Assembly: GCA_014871385.1 (NCBI GenBank)
Contig: CM026426.1
Coordinates: 44,688,484-44,752,483 of the forward strand
Direction: 5' to 3'
DNA from: Ceratodon purpureus
Taxonomy: Eukaryota; Streptophyta; Bryopsida; Pseudoditrichales; Ditrichaceae
DNA: 64,000 nucleotides
The notes below the pieces were generated by a model that was not told the origin of the DNA, did not search any database, and was given only the letters and a program-made list of their open reading frames with translations. This document shows, in pieces, positions 10,947-20,758 of the stretch. The translations under genes and the position numbers were made by a program. How positions within the stretch are numbered: position 1 is the stretch's first letter; each line of letters starts with the position of its first letter.

Positions 10947-13900
10947 ATGGCGGATCCGGAACATGATGAGATTGGAGGAACCGGGAAGAGGAACAGGCCG
11001 AAGGGAACGTGCCACAACTTTTCTTGGGAGATCCTAGACAACAAAAACATTGTAGCAGAAGAAGGCTGGGAATCTGTAGGGGAGATTTTCTGGACTTTCA
11101 AGGAGTGCAAGAAGTATGTGAAGATGTATCACATTGACAAGTTGTGGCCCCAAGAAGAACACAAGATGAACACATGGACTTTTACTTGCAAGCCCTGGTC
11201 ATGCATGGATGACCATTTCTTGCATCGGGCATATGAAGTCTGGACTACTATGTTTGGGCAACGGAAGCCCAGCAAAGGCCATTTCAATTATACCATTTGC
11301 AGTATGGTATATGCGGAGCTAATATTGAAGCGGAAGATTAGCTGGTGTACGTACCCCACTACGAAAGACAGGCCGTTGCAAATTGGATGGATGGTAAAAG
11401 ACATTCCGGATTTATATCTGATCGATCCTTTGCAAGCAAAGAAGGTTGTAGCGGAGTTCCGAAAGCGGCAGTGGCCACATCTAAAGAGCTTTCCGAAGAA
11501 TGAAGTAAAAAAAGTACAGAATGAAACTCCGCATCGTCCAGAGGAAAAGAAGCCCGTTGCCATTGCCAATGTGATCGCTACGATGTTCCCCGTTGCCACA
11601 GAAACTAATGTCCCTACTATTCCTAGAGCAGACCTGGGAATCACGGTGAAATCTTCCAACGATACAAAGGGCAAGGCAGCCGTAGATGAGGTGGAAGTGG
11701 AGGTGGACAATGACTGTTCAACACATCTTACGGCTGCGGAAGCCGGATGCTCCAACCCTCATTCAGTGGATGATGGTCCAAGTTCCTTGGCAATAGTTCA
11801 AGTGCGTACCGAAGAGGATAGCACAAAGGATGCAGTTCATTCCATTTCGGAGATTATGGAGCTGGTGAAGTCGATGCCAAACAACGAATCATTGAAGGAG
11901 TTACTAGATTTTAGCATCAAATTGACGGAGGTGTCCTCTGATGAACAGCGTGGGGGCTTAGAGAATACCACGGAGGGAGACGCTCCAGGAAAAGCCACGG
12001 AGGAAGTGCAACAAATTCTTAATGTGTTGAAGATTGCACACACCCTGAAGGAAGGGGCTTCCGTATTAGGCGCTATGGCACCAGATCTCATAAATATGGC
12101 TCATGCATTTGGAAGTATCATTCCGGGCATGATACAGGGTGCCCTTGGCTTTGAGACTTTGGCATCTTCCATTAAGCCTCTTCTGGAAGACCGTGTGAAA
12201 TTAGGCGAAGAGAACGTGGCCCTGAGTAAGGATTTAATGGAGGCAACGCAACTAATCAAGAGTTTGACAAAAAGGTTGGACAAAGTGAAGATGAATTTTT
12301 ATGAACAATTGGAAGAGTGCAAAATCTACCACCCGGTAGATAAGGAGAAAAACAAAACAAAAGAAGTGAAGCCTACGGTGAAGAAGGAAGTGGTGAAGGT
12401 GGAAGGAAAGGATCGTATCATTGAAGTACTGAGCGATGGTGAGGATTCCGATGACCTTGGCCTTTCTAAATTTTCAAATAAAAGTGGAGATGGGGCCACA
12501 CAAGGGATGGCGTCTCAGAAGTCTAAAATGACATCTGGTCCAGTTCCATTGGACATTGGCTCTAGCCAAGCATCACCAAGACATGAGGATAGAGGAAAAG
12601 GGCCAATGGATGATTCAAAAGAATTAGACATTCTTTTACGGGATTTGGAGGTGGCTAGAAGGGAAAGAGATGAGGCCTGTACGGAAGTGGAAAGGCTGAA
12701 GACCACCATACAGATGGTAGATGATACACCATCTTCTATAAGGGCATTATCATGGCTTGGTTGGGTCCACAAACTACGAGATAAGGAGACAATAGTCTCT
12801 AGAGCACAACAGGATATGAAGAAATGTGCAATTACTTCCATGGATGTCGAAGAAGCTATCCAATCATCTTTACAGAAGTATAACGAGGCAGCAGCCAAGG
12901 GCGGCGAGGATGCTACAAAAATCACGATATGGCGCGATGTAGGAGAAATGATGGAGCGCACATTACATAGTTCCAAAAATAAAGAAGGGGTCATTGACTG
13001 GGCGCTAGAGGTCGAGGAGGGGTGGATGCCGTACGATGTACTATCATCTCATTTGGATGAATCGAAACGTGTGGTTATCCATACCCGCAAACCGTCGGAG
13101 GAATATTCGAAGGAAACGTGTCCCATCTGTCAACAATATTTTGGGCCGGAAGGGGCCTTTGAGATGGGAAATTGTAATCACAAGTTCCACATAACCTGCA
13201 TCGCGAAGGCTGCTTTAAACAACAAACAGTGTGTTATGTGTCGCTCCCCAATTAGTTCACGTTTTTACGAGATGCTGGGACTACAACACGTGATGCCGCC
13301 TGGGCATGAGTTTGATCGGTGGAATTTACCACTAGACCAACTACCTAAGAAAGAGCTGAATTATTATGAATGGGGCAAATCTGTGGCTTGGAACCCGGAG
13401 ACAATGACTCACCAACTATCTACGGCTAACGATGCCGGAATGGACGATCTTTCATGGATGACACACGACTATGAGGTGGAGATGAGGGCACGTGAAATTC
13501 CGGATGCCAAGGACCGAGAATTTTTTTGTAGGAACTTCGGTGGACATTGGAGTATACATGGCAATCGCTTCTTCCGGTTTCCAAAACCGGAAGTTGTGGT
13601 AGATGCCGACGGTAAGAGAAGAGGAGTAGAACGGGACTATGGCCAACTTGATGAGTACAAGATGTATGACAGAACCCCAGTTGGGAGGGCACTTGTATTG
13701 GCCAAACTAGAAGAAGCCATTCAGCATCGTCGCACTTTTACAGAGGAATCCTTCAAATATTCGGACCTAGACTACTGGGTGATCATTAAGAAGTCTGACG
13801 ATGCTCTTCAGAAAATAGTTTGCGACTGGAGAAGGGCACTTCGTGCGGAGGATAATTCCTCTCGTTGGTCACGCAATAGGATTGAGAAGATTGTGCAAGA

Positions 13901-14117
13901 AACAGTAGCCAAGATTGAGAAGGCAAAGGAGTTGTGGAACGGGAAGAATTCCAAGAAGCGCAATCGAGACAACCCTTATGAAGATGATCCCGAATGGGGG
14001 GAAGATAATCGTCGTTTTTTGGATCGCGTGGAAGAAGAATATCGATCGGGGGGTACGATTACACATCCAAGCCAGCGACGCCAAACTCGGAGGTCAAATG
14101 CAAACAATGGACGTTGA
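10947..14117 (+). CDS. RING-H2 protein of 1056 residues, intact cargo of the hAT
   Basis: This is a single uninterrupted frame. Residues ~30-130 form the domain shared with the opposing low-complexity gene (GWE...CKKYVKM...MVYAELILKRKISW). Predicted coiled coils lie near residues 413-460 and 555-590. A RING-H2 finger lies near residues 724-767: CPIC, then CNHKFHITC, then CVMC, giving C-x2-C, C-x-H-x2-H-x2-C and C-x2-C. The C-terminal ~250 residues are charged, with a basic patch (KKRNRD) that may be nuclear. RING-H2 domains normally act as E3 ubiquitin ligases with an E2 partner; substrates are unknown. It is the only large gene of the hAT without a lesion. It may regulate transposase or host factors, but that is speculation. 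Confidence 0.8.
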   Translation: MADPEHDEIGGTGKRNRPKGTCHNFSWEILDNKNIVAEEGWESVGEIFWTFKECKKYVKMYHIDKLWPQEEHKMNTWTFTCKPWSCMDDHFLHRAYEVWTTMFGQRKPSKGHFNYTICSMVYAELILKRKISWCTYPTTKDRPLQIGWMVKDIPDLYLIDPLQAKKVVAEFRKRQWPHLKSFPKNEVKKVQNETPHRPEEKKPVAIANVIATMFPVATETNVPTIPRADLGITVKSSNDTKGKAAVDEVEVEVDNDCSTHLTAAEAGCSNPHSVDDGPSSLAIVQVRTEEDSTKDAVHSISEIMELVKSMPNNESLKELLDFSIKLTEVSSDEQRGGLENTTEGDAPGKATEEVQQILNVLKIAHTLKEGASVLGAMAPDLINMAHAFGSIIPGMIQGALGFETLASSIKPLLEDRVKLGEENVALSKDLMEATQLIKSLTKRLDKVKMNFYEQLEECKIYHPVDKEKNKTKEVKPTVKKEVVKVEGKDRIIEVLSDGEDSDDLGLSKFSNKSGDGATQGMASQKSKMTSGPVPLDIGSSQASPRHEDRGKGPMDDSKELDILLRDLEVARRERDEACTEVERLKTTIQMVDDTPSSIRALSWLGWVHKLRDKETIVSRAQQDMKKCAITSMDVEEAIQSSLQKYNEAAAKGGEDATKITIWRDVGEMMERTLHSSKNKEGVIDWALEVEEGWMPYDVLSSHLDESKRVVIHTRKPSEEYSKETCPICQQYFGPEGAFEMGNCNHKFHITCIAKAALNNKQCVMCRSPISSRFYEMLGLQHVMPPGHEFDRWNLPLDQLPKKELNYYEWGKSVAWNPETMTHQLSTANDAGMDDLSWMTHDYEVEMRAREIPDAKDREFFCRNFGGHWSIHGNRFFRFPKPEVVVDADGKRRGVERDYGQLDEYKMYDRTPVGRALVLAKLEEAIQHRRTFTEESFKYSDLDYWVIIKKSDDALQKIVCDWRRALRAEDNSSRWSRNRIEKIVQETVAKIEKAKELWNGKNSKKRNRDNPYEDDPEWGEDNRRFLDRVEEEYRSGGTITHPSQRRQTRRSNANNGR

Positions 14118-14577
14118 GTACAGTATTTACGTTGGACATGGTACCCGCATTACTACGGTTAATGTGACAATACACTGGGTGATAGTCGTATTTAGAGCAG
14201 TATATATATATATTGGTTGGGGAGCCGGGTGTATGGACTTTACTCTACCTCTATATGTACTTGCAAAAATTACCTCTGGTTTTAATACAATTTCATTTAT
14301 GTTTTCTCGGAGTTGCAATTGTGTTGAAAGAATTGTTAGTACTTAGATGCATCGAACTTCATATGTAGATTTTGTACATTCATTACAAGAAAGAAATTGC
14401 GAGAAGTACAATCAAAGTAAAAATAAGTACACAACGTGGAGGACAATATTGAAGAGGCAAGCACCACCGCTTAAATGAGATATAATATGATAATGGTTTC
14501 TAGAAATGGACATTCATAAAAGAGTGGCATTCTAGGGTGGTGCACTGGAAATGCCGCCTTCTAACTATCGTGCCCAA
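14118..14577. other. 3' spacer between the convergent RING and transposase genes
   Basis: This is AT-rich with no ORF of interest. It presumably holds both 3' ends. Nothing else is seen. Confidence 0.5.
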
Positions 14578-17500
14578 TCAGGCCACATAATCGCTGTCGT
14601 CCTTCACTTCGGCCCCATTAGGACCGGAAGAATCGTATTCGTCATCGCCATCGCTCTTGCGTACCTTCTTCATCCTCGCCTTAGTCTTCTTCTTTGACTC
14701 GAATGGGTCCAGGAATTTCTTTGGGCTATTCGGGTCATCCAAAGGAGTTTTTGGCTTCCCAGGATTGAAAGCCAACACCTTCTGAGTCTTGTCTACAGCC
14801 TTTCGCTTGGACGTGGCTCTAGCAAGGGGTTTCTCAGGAAATATGTCCGGTTTTCCCAAAGCCAACTTCGGCCCAAAGAGATGCCCAATTGGAAGTCCGT
14901 CATCAGTAGAGAGGATGCCCGGGTCCGCTTGTCGGGTTCGGACCAATCTCTTCCTACATTTCTCCGCTACTTCAGCAGCCTTAGCATCTGCCTTCATTTT
15001 TTTAGACAACTCAACCAACCTCGTGGACGATTCGAACCCACCAACTTGGACCCTAGTCTTTGCAGTTCCAAACAATGTCCGAGATGCACTCGATACGGGT
15101 ACGGGCACATCCTCCTTTGTAGTGGGTGGAACCATATCGTCCTTCAGGCGGTTGAAGTTTGGAGAAACAACCTTAGAAGTATCAAGGGTGAGGTCTTCCT
15201 CTTTCTTTGGTACGACCAAATTCACGGTAGTATGAGAGGATCCTCCCCGCAGAATCTTATCACTGTTTAATAAACCGTCTCCATTCAAAAAAGAGGCAAG
15301 ATGAATCGTATCCTCCTCGTTGGTACCTTCTTCTTCGACATCATCATACTCGAAAGCACGCTCCATCGGCGCAGGAGAACAACGGGATTTTTCTTTTGGA
15401 GACACCTCGAGGTCGTCGACTGGGGCCTCAATGGCGGGGTCAATTGATAGATCGTCGAAGGGTAGATCAACATCAGACTCACTAGAGTAGTCAACGTCCT
15501 CGGTTTCCACGGCCTTCGGATCCTCCTTCCCCTCCAACTCCCCGTAGAACCTGCCTAAGGCACTCAACTTGGACTGGGAAATTATCTTGGAATTTGTATA
15601 CACAAACACGAGGTCATTAGCCCTTTCCGGAAGTAAACGGTTCTGCTTCCTGTCGTGGACAAAGGAGTAGCTACTCCAATTCCGCTCGCATGAAGAAGAA
15701 GACAGGGGCTGAGCTAAAATCCTTTTTGCAATTGGGGAAATGAATTTACCAGCGGATCCGTATATATCCCACCAACCTGAAGGCGGCAGTTGTGACTTAG
15801 AGGAGTCACGTACATCACAAAACGGAGGATAAGCTTCACGAAATGCAAAGAACTCTTCTATGACCACTTCCTTCAGTGTCGGAGGAGCCATCGACAACAA
15901 GACCTCCTTCGCCGATGCCATCGCATCTGTATCATTGTGAAGGTCCTCATCGTCAATAAGATAAGGGTTTAGAAGCGCAGCAGCACACTGTAAGGGTGAT
16001 TTAATCATGGCTTTACGCTCATAAAATGAGTCCTCGCAGAAATCAGCATTGTCAGAGTCTAATTTGAAGGGCTCATGGCGTAAAGAGAGAACATGCTTCT
16101 CAAGGTTGCGGAAATTGATGTAGGCTTTACCCAATGCCGATTCCTTTGCATCAAACTCTCGTAGGGCATATACAACGGGACTCGTCATCCACTTGAAGTT
16201 TGCACATTTCTCCCAGAAAACGTCATCCAAGACAACTCTCTTAACATCGCGTGAGATCTTCGCTTTGTCACAGGCAGATAAGGTCTTCTTCGTTTCGTAG
16301 TTTCTCCAGTCAGGATCCACAACGCTCTGCTCCAATGCTCCTCGAACCTTCAATAGACCCGTAATCATAATGTAGTGCGATGCAAACCTAGTCTGACCAG
16401 GCATCAGCAAGCTAAGTTTTGCCTCGTGCTTTCGAAATACCGAGAGTGGCATTTGCCTTATCTTTATGAACTTAACCAAGTTCTTAGCCCGATCTAGGAG
16501 CTCCTTGACCCACTTCATCTTACTCCAGTCCTCCAACAAAAGGTCCATCGGATGGGCAGCACATCCTTGGACAAATATGGATGGATAGAGTGCTTGGACC
16601 AACTTTCCGGCATTAAGCATCACCGGAGCATTATCGTAGCATACTTGAATGATGTTCTGTTCTCCAACTTGTTGGATAAACTTCTCAATGACGGTCGCTA
16701 CGAAAACGGCATCCTTCTCTTTCCCACTCGTGTCAACGGCTCCCAAGAATAACTCACCAGCAGGAGATACCACCATTGCGTTTATTAAAGGGCGACTGCT
16801 TACAGAAGTCCACCCATCCAGGGCCAACGTTCCCCCGTACTTCCTAACACTTGAAAAAATCCTATCATTCAAGGAAGTCTCCAAATCAGTCGTTGCTTGG
16901 GCTAGTAAATTTGTTCGGAGATGGTGGAAAGATGGAGGTGTGTATGATCTCTTCATGTTGGACGTCTTCAACACCGCGCCACGTTAAACGAGATACTGTT
17001 CTCGTAAAAACATGTGGCCCATGCTTTGTCGCATTCCCGCCTCTGAGTCTCTTCAAAGCCCTCTTGAAGGGTAGATTGCCTCTTTGCCTTCAAAGAAGGA
17101 AACGGCCTTCTACCTTCCCCCGGAAGAGTGGAAATGAAAGGTACACCCTCACCAAATAAAACGGGTTCATTCTTCGGAGTTGATACCCGGGATCCAGCAC
17201 ATGAGTCCACATCCATGGGAGTGTTCACTCTCGGGGATATATTGCCATGAGTCACGAGGGAAGTACTCTGCTTTAACATGAATATTCTGGAATCATTGGG
17301 GAATTTGCCACCGCAATTCTTGAACAAGGACAGTATAGCGGGTGACAAATTAGTGCAACGACCTACTCCACAAGTCCGTAGCCCTAGAACTTTGTCATAG
17401 CCCAAATGACTGAGCATCCGCTCGATCCTCTTTGCGAAAGTGTTCTTGCATAGCATACATTGAACCATCTCAGTCTTCTTCTTCTCCGCATCGATCATAT

Positions 17501-17660
17501 GGACTTCGGTATACCATGGGGAGTAACTTTTAGACGCCATTGGTGCACTTGATGGATCGCCCGGAAAAACTTCAAAAAATCGGGGTACCACGTCCTCAAG
17601 AGAACTAGAGCCTCCGAGAAGCTCCAATTCAACACACTTCTGAACGCCACCGTTCACCAT
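14578..17660 (-). CDS. hAT transposase (BED, DUF659, hAT dimerisation), one frameshift
   Basis: The first ATG is at 17660; the frame runs to a TGA at 16968-16970. The second frame is open from 16974 to 14578. Both belong to one protein of about 1030 residues: the first ends in FYENSISFNVARC and the second begins with YTPPSFHHLR, consecutive segments in plant hAT transposases. Visible parts are a BED-type zinc finger (VQCMLC ... HLGYDK ... GVGRC), the catalytic core with LDGWTSV and YDNAPV aspartates, CAAHPMDLLLEDW, and the C-terminal CERNWSSYSFVHDRKQNRL dimerisation block. A long acidic then Lys-rich tail (about 300 residues) is unusual. A TTTATA box (minus TATAAA) lies at 17746-17751, 86 nt before the ATG. 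The 1-nt shift near 16975 probably inactivates this copy. Confidence 0.9.
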
Positions 17661-17739
17661 GCAACAGATACACACGTATATTAGTGCAACTAGAAGCACA
17701 TGGAGTACAATTCAGAAGTGTAATGGCAACTTTCAGGAG

Positions 17740-18145
17740 GGGTCCTTTATACTCATCCCATGATATGCCAAGGGGAAAGCCCTAAAAATCAAGGGAGGAC
17801 GGCCGTCGAGGCCGTAAGTCAAGAGAGGCGCCGTCCGATCATGGATTGTCATGGCCGTCGAAGCGGCCGTCGCCGGGGACGGCCCCTCCACCGCGGCGAC
17901 GGCAAAGGGCCGTCGCCGGGGACGGCCCCCCCCACCGCGGCGACGGCAAGGGGCCGTCGCTGGGGACGGCCCCCCCCTCCGCGGCGACGGCAAGGGGCCG
18001 TCGCCGGGGACGGCCCCCCCCCCACCGCGGCGACGGCAAGGGGCCGTCGCCGGGGACGGCCCCCCCCTCCGCGGCGACGGCAAGGGGCCGTCGCTGGGGA
18101 TGGCCCCTTCCCGACGCGGCCGACGGCCCCCCCCGCTCCGCGGCG
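17740..18145 (-). promoter_or_regulatory. GGCCGTC array with TATA box upstream of the transposase
   Basis: Six or so tandem units of about 43-45 bp (17864-18100), each containing GCCGTCGCCGGGGACGGCC-like sequence and GCGGCGACGGC, form the array. A minus-strand TATAAA at 17751-17746 follows. Unlike the three cargo promoters, this TATA box is not enclosed in a clear palindrome. Confidence 0.55.
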
Positions 18146-18239
18146 ACGGCCGCACCCTCCCCTGCAACCCCACCCCCGCGTAGAAGGTGTGGTTTCACCC
18201 TGAGGTGATACCTATGCGGGTGATTTTTTTTTTCTAAGT

Positions 18240-18319
18240 CACAAGACATCCTCTGGCGCTGGCGGACGTCCGCAGACGTCCCCACGTCCCGAGCGTCCCG
18301 GACAACCGTGACAACCCTG
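18240..18319. repeat. Right subterminal repeats and TIR of the hAT
   Basis: GGACGTCC, GACGTCC and ACGTCCC motifs (18266-18300) precede ACAACCCTG at 18311-18319. A second ACAACC at 18302 gives an imperfect internal repeat of the TIR core. Confidence 0.8.
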
Positions 18320-18327
18320 AGTGCGGC

Positions 18328-20758
18328 TAAAGAGGTCGGGGAGCTTATCAACATGGACGTGGAAAACGACCTGTCATCATCCGATGGGAGGACGAAGGAG
18401 AGCAGATATGGAGGAGAGACACAATTCGAAAAAGGGGATAGGCTGAGTCGACAGCCAGATCCGACTAGCGTTCCCTGGAGGTACCAGGATATGAAGCGAA
18501 CGGCGTCATTCAGGAGGGACTTCTCTACTGCTGTAGACGACTACAACACCTTCCGTGAAGAGCGACGACAGACGCAGGATGTTTTTGCAGAGCCGACCCA
18601 GTGGCCCAGTAAAGTCACTCGCAGAGTCGACTTGGAAACCGAGCTGACTCAACTGCGCAGCCGACCTGTATCTCCAGTGCGCCTGCCAAAAACTCCAGAG
18701 ACACTGCCAGCTGCATTCCAGAACCTGAAGCAGAAGCTGGAGGAAACGAAGAGTCGATCAGCCCAAGAACAGGGTCTTGCACACCCGAGAGAAGGTGGCC
18801 TGGGTAAGAACGTGCATTTCCTGGATGAGTTCCGGCTGCAGTCAGAATGAGAGCAGGAAGAGGAGGACCGGAAGGCAATTGAAGCATTATGAAGTGACCT
18901 GTTAGCCAAGCGGGAACAGGCCCGACAGCACCACCCGACACACTCTCACAGCCGACCCGACTCGGGCAAATACCTCCAGCAACTGGAAGCCTTGCAGCAT
19001 ACTGCCCCTTTGGGTGTAGCGTCGTTACACCACTGGCATACAGAGCCACAATGGCCGCCAGAGCAGCATCGTACTTCACTGGAGGTGGAGTTCAACCGAC
19101 GGGTACAGGAGGCAGCTCAACAGTTAGCAGCTCAGCAACTGGCAGCACAACAGTCGGCAGCACAACAGCTTGCTGCCCAGCAAAAGGAACAAGAACGGCT
19201 AGAACGAGAGAAGCAGGAACTAGCACAGCTGCAGGACTTGTGGGAAGAGCAGCAAAGGTGGCAAGAGCACGCGTAGACTGGGGGGAATGCTGCACGACCC
19301 CCGTATTTATTCAGTTCAGCAGCAGAGGTGACGGTGGATAAGACTGTACCAGGACCCCTTCCGGCCGTGACTTCCTCGACCGCCCATCCACTTCCAGGAT
19401 ACGTGGATCACCTTACCGGCGACGTGTACCAATCTGCGCAGCCGACCCAGTCAGCCGGGTATCCTGGAAGACTGGCAGAACCGACTTTTGCGGATCCTAA
19501 CCATGCAGCTACCCACGTGGGGCGGTCTACAGTTGTCCCACCGTTTGCCGCCCCGGTTGGCTACAGTACTACCGCCATTCCCGGAGGATCACACACTGCC
19601 CCAGCTGGTTCTCACTTTCCAGTACATTATCTAGCGCCATCGGTAGCACTCCCTCGTGCATTACCCCCGGTTCGCACAACCGACTTCACCTCAGCACCAC
19701 CCCGACCGCCGGTCAGTGCGCAAAAGAAGCAGTTATCGTACAGGGCCTACAAGGAGGGAAACGACCCTGACGCTCATCTCAGGTATTTCGACGAATGTGC
19801 CTGGTTTAATGGTGAGACTGATGAGACAGTAATCATTACTCTGTTTGGGACGACCCTGGTCGACAAAGCCCAGCGCTGGTTTGATGACTGGCTGGATCAT
19901 TATCCTTACTGCACTTGGGAGGAGGCGAAGGAAGCGTTCAAGCTACATTATCGGGAGCAGGATTCTGATGAGCAGGTTTATATGACGCTGCGAACATTCA
20001 AGCAGGGTGAAGGGGAGAAGGTTCAGGATTATTACGAACGGTTAATGAAGTTGGTCAAATGTCTGCAGACTGATGTGGGCAAAGGGTTCAAACTCACCTA
20101 CTTCAGAGCAGGGTTACTTGACTATCTGAAGGTGACAACCTGTGGGTCTACAGCTAACACCCTGACTGAGTTAAAGAAGTTAGCCCGACGCTGTGAGACC
20201 AACTGCACCGACGCCTCGGGTAAGAAGCTGTATTTTCAAGCTAAGAAGACGGAGTTGACTACCAGTCGAGGAGCCGCTACCTCAGCCCAGACAGAAGGAG
20301 TCGAGACTGTAAACCGCCGGTTTTGCACTTGTTGTAAGAAATTTGGGCATGAAGACATTAACTGTTTTGTCAACCCGGCTAACCTCAACAATAGGTTACC
20401 CAGGTCTGAAGGGAAGCCTACCGTCGGAGTCCATGAAGTGTCGACTACACAGCCGACCAGTGGCTCTGGGAGGCCTGTCACCAGCCGACCAGGAGGGTAT
20501 CAAAATGGAGGATCGGGCACGATCGATGGCTGTTTCCTTTGCCTAGGAACTGATCATCAGATGCGTAATTGTCATTTACGTTTGAAGTTTCAGCAGTTAT
20601 TAGCCGCTGAAAAACAGAGAACTAACGTTGTCGGTGTCAATAGTGTGGAATTGCAGGAGATCGATGACCAGGAGGTGGCCACGATATTGACCAGAGCAGC
20701 TCGAGAACGAGCTGGACTGCCCCTGGAGGACAAGGAGGTGAAGGAGCCGGAGCCCTGA
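18328..20758 (+). pseudogene. Outer element gag, with in-frame stops
   Basis: This continues in phase from 1912. Stops TGA (18848-18850), TGA (18890-18892) and TAG (19274-19276) interrupt an otherwise open frame. The middle is a Gln/Ala-rich coiled coil with repeated LAAQQ (about 19120-19190). From 19328 comes a Retrotrans_gag domain (landmarks YKEGNDPDAHLRYFDE, LFGTTLVDKAQRWFDDWL, FKQGEGEKVQDYYERL). Two CCHC zinc knuckles of the form C-x2-C-x4-H-x4-C follow near 20320 and 20530. Gag packages RNA in the virus-like particle. The stops are compatible with C-to-T decay. Confidence 0.85.

Larger units (their letters stand above)
1913..18319. mobile_element. Giant (16.4-kb) cargo-bearing hAT transposon
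   Basis: The termini are CAGGGTTGT at 1913-1921 and its inverted copy ACAACCCTG at 18311-18319, a typical hAT CAGGG-type TIR. They are flanked by a perfect 8-bp duplication AGTGCGGC (1905-1912 and 18320-18327). The subterminal regions share GGACGT/ACGTCC motifs. It encodes a hAT transposase (minus strand, right end) and three further large frames: kinase (+), low-complexity protein (-) and RING-H2 protein (+). The layout is two convergent pairs around an AT-rich centre, with GGCCGTC-rich arrays ahead of each gene. Most hAT elements are a few kb; cargo on this scale is exceptional. One in-frame stop and two frameshifts suggest this copy is no longer fully active. Confidence 0.95.

Noticed and set aside
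17733-18354. Long overlapping ORFs on both strands in the GC-rich block
   Set aside because: They arise from GC-rich tandem repeats lacking AT-rich stop codons in every frame. Arg/Pro/Gly-only content and openness in several frames at once are not coding evidence. The same applies at 1869-2593, 7072-7669 and 10139-10807.
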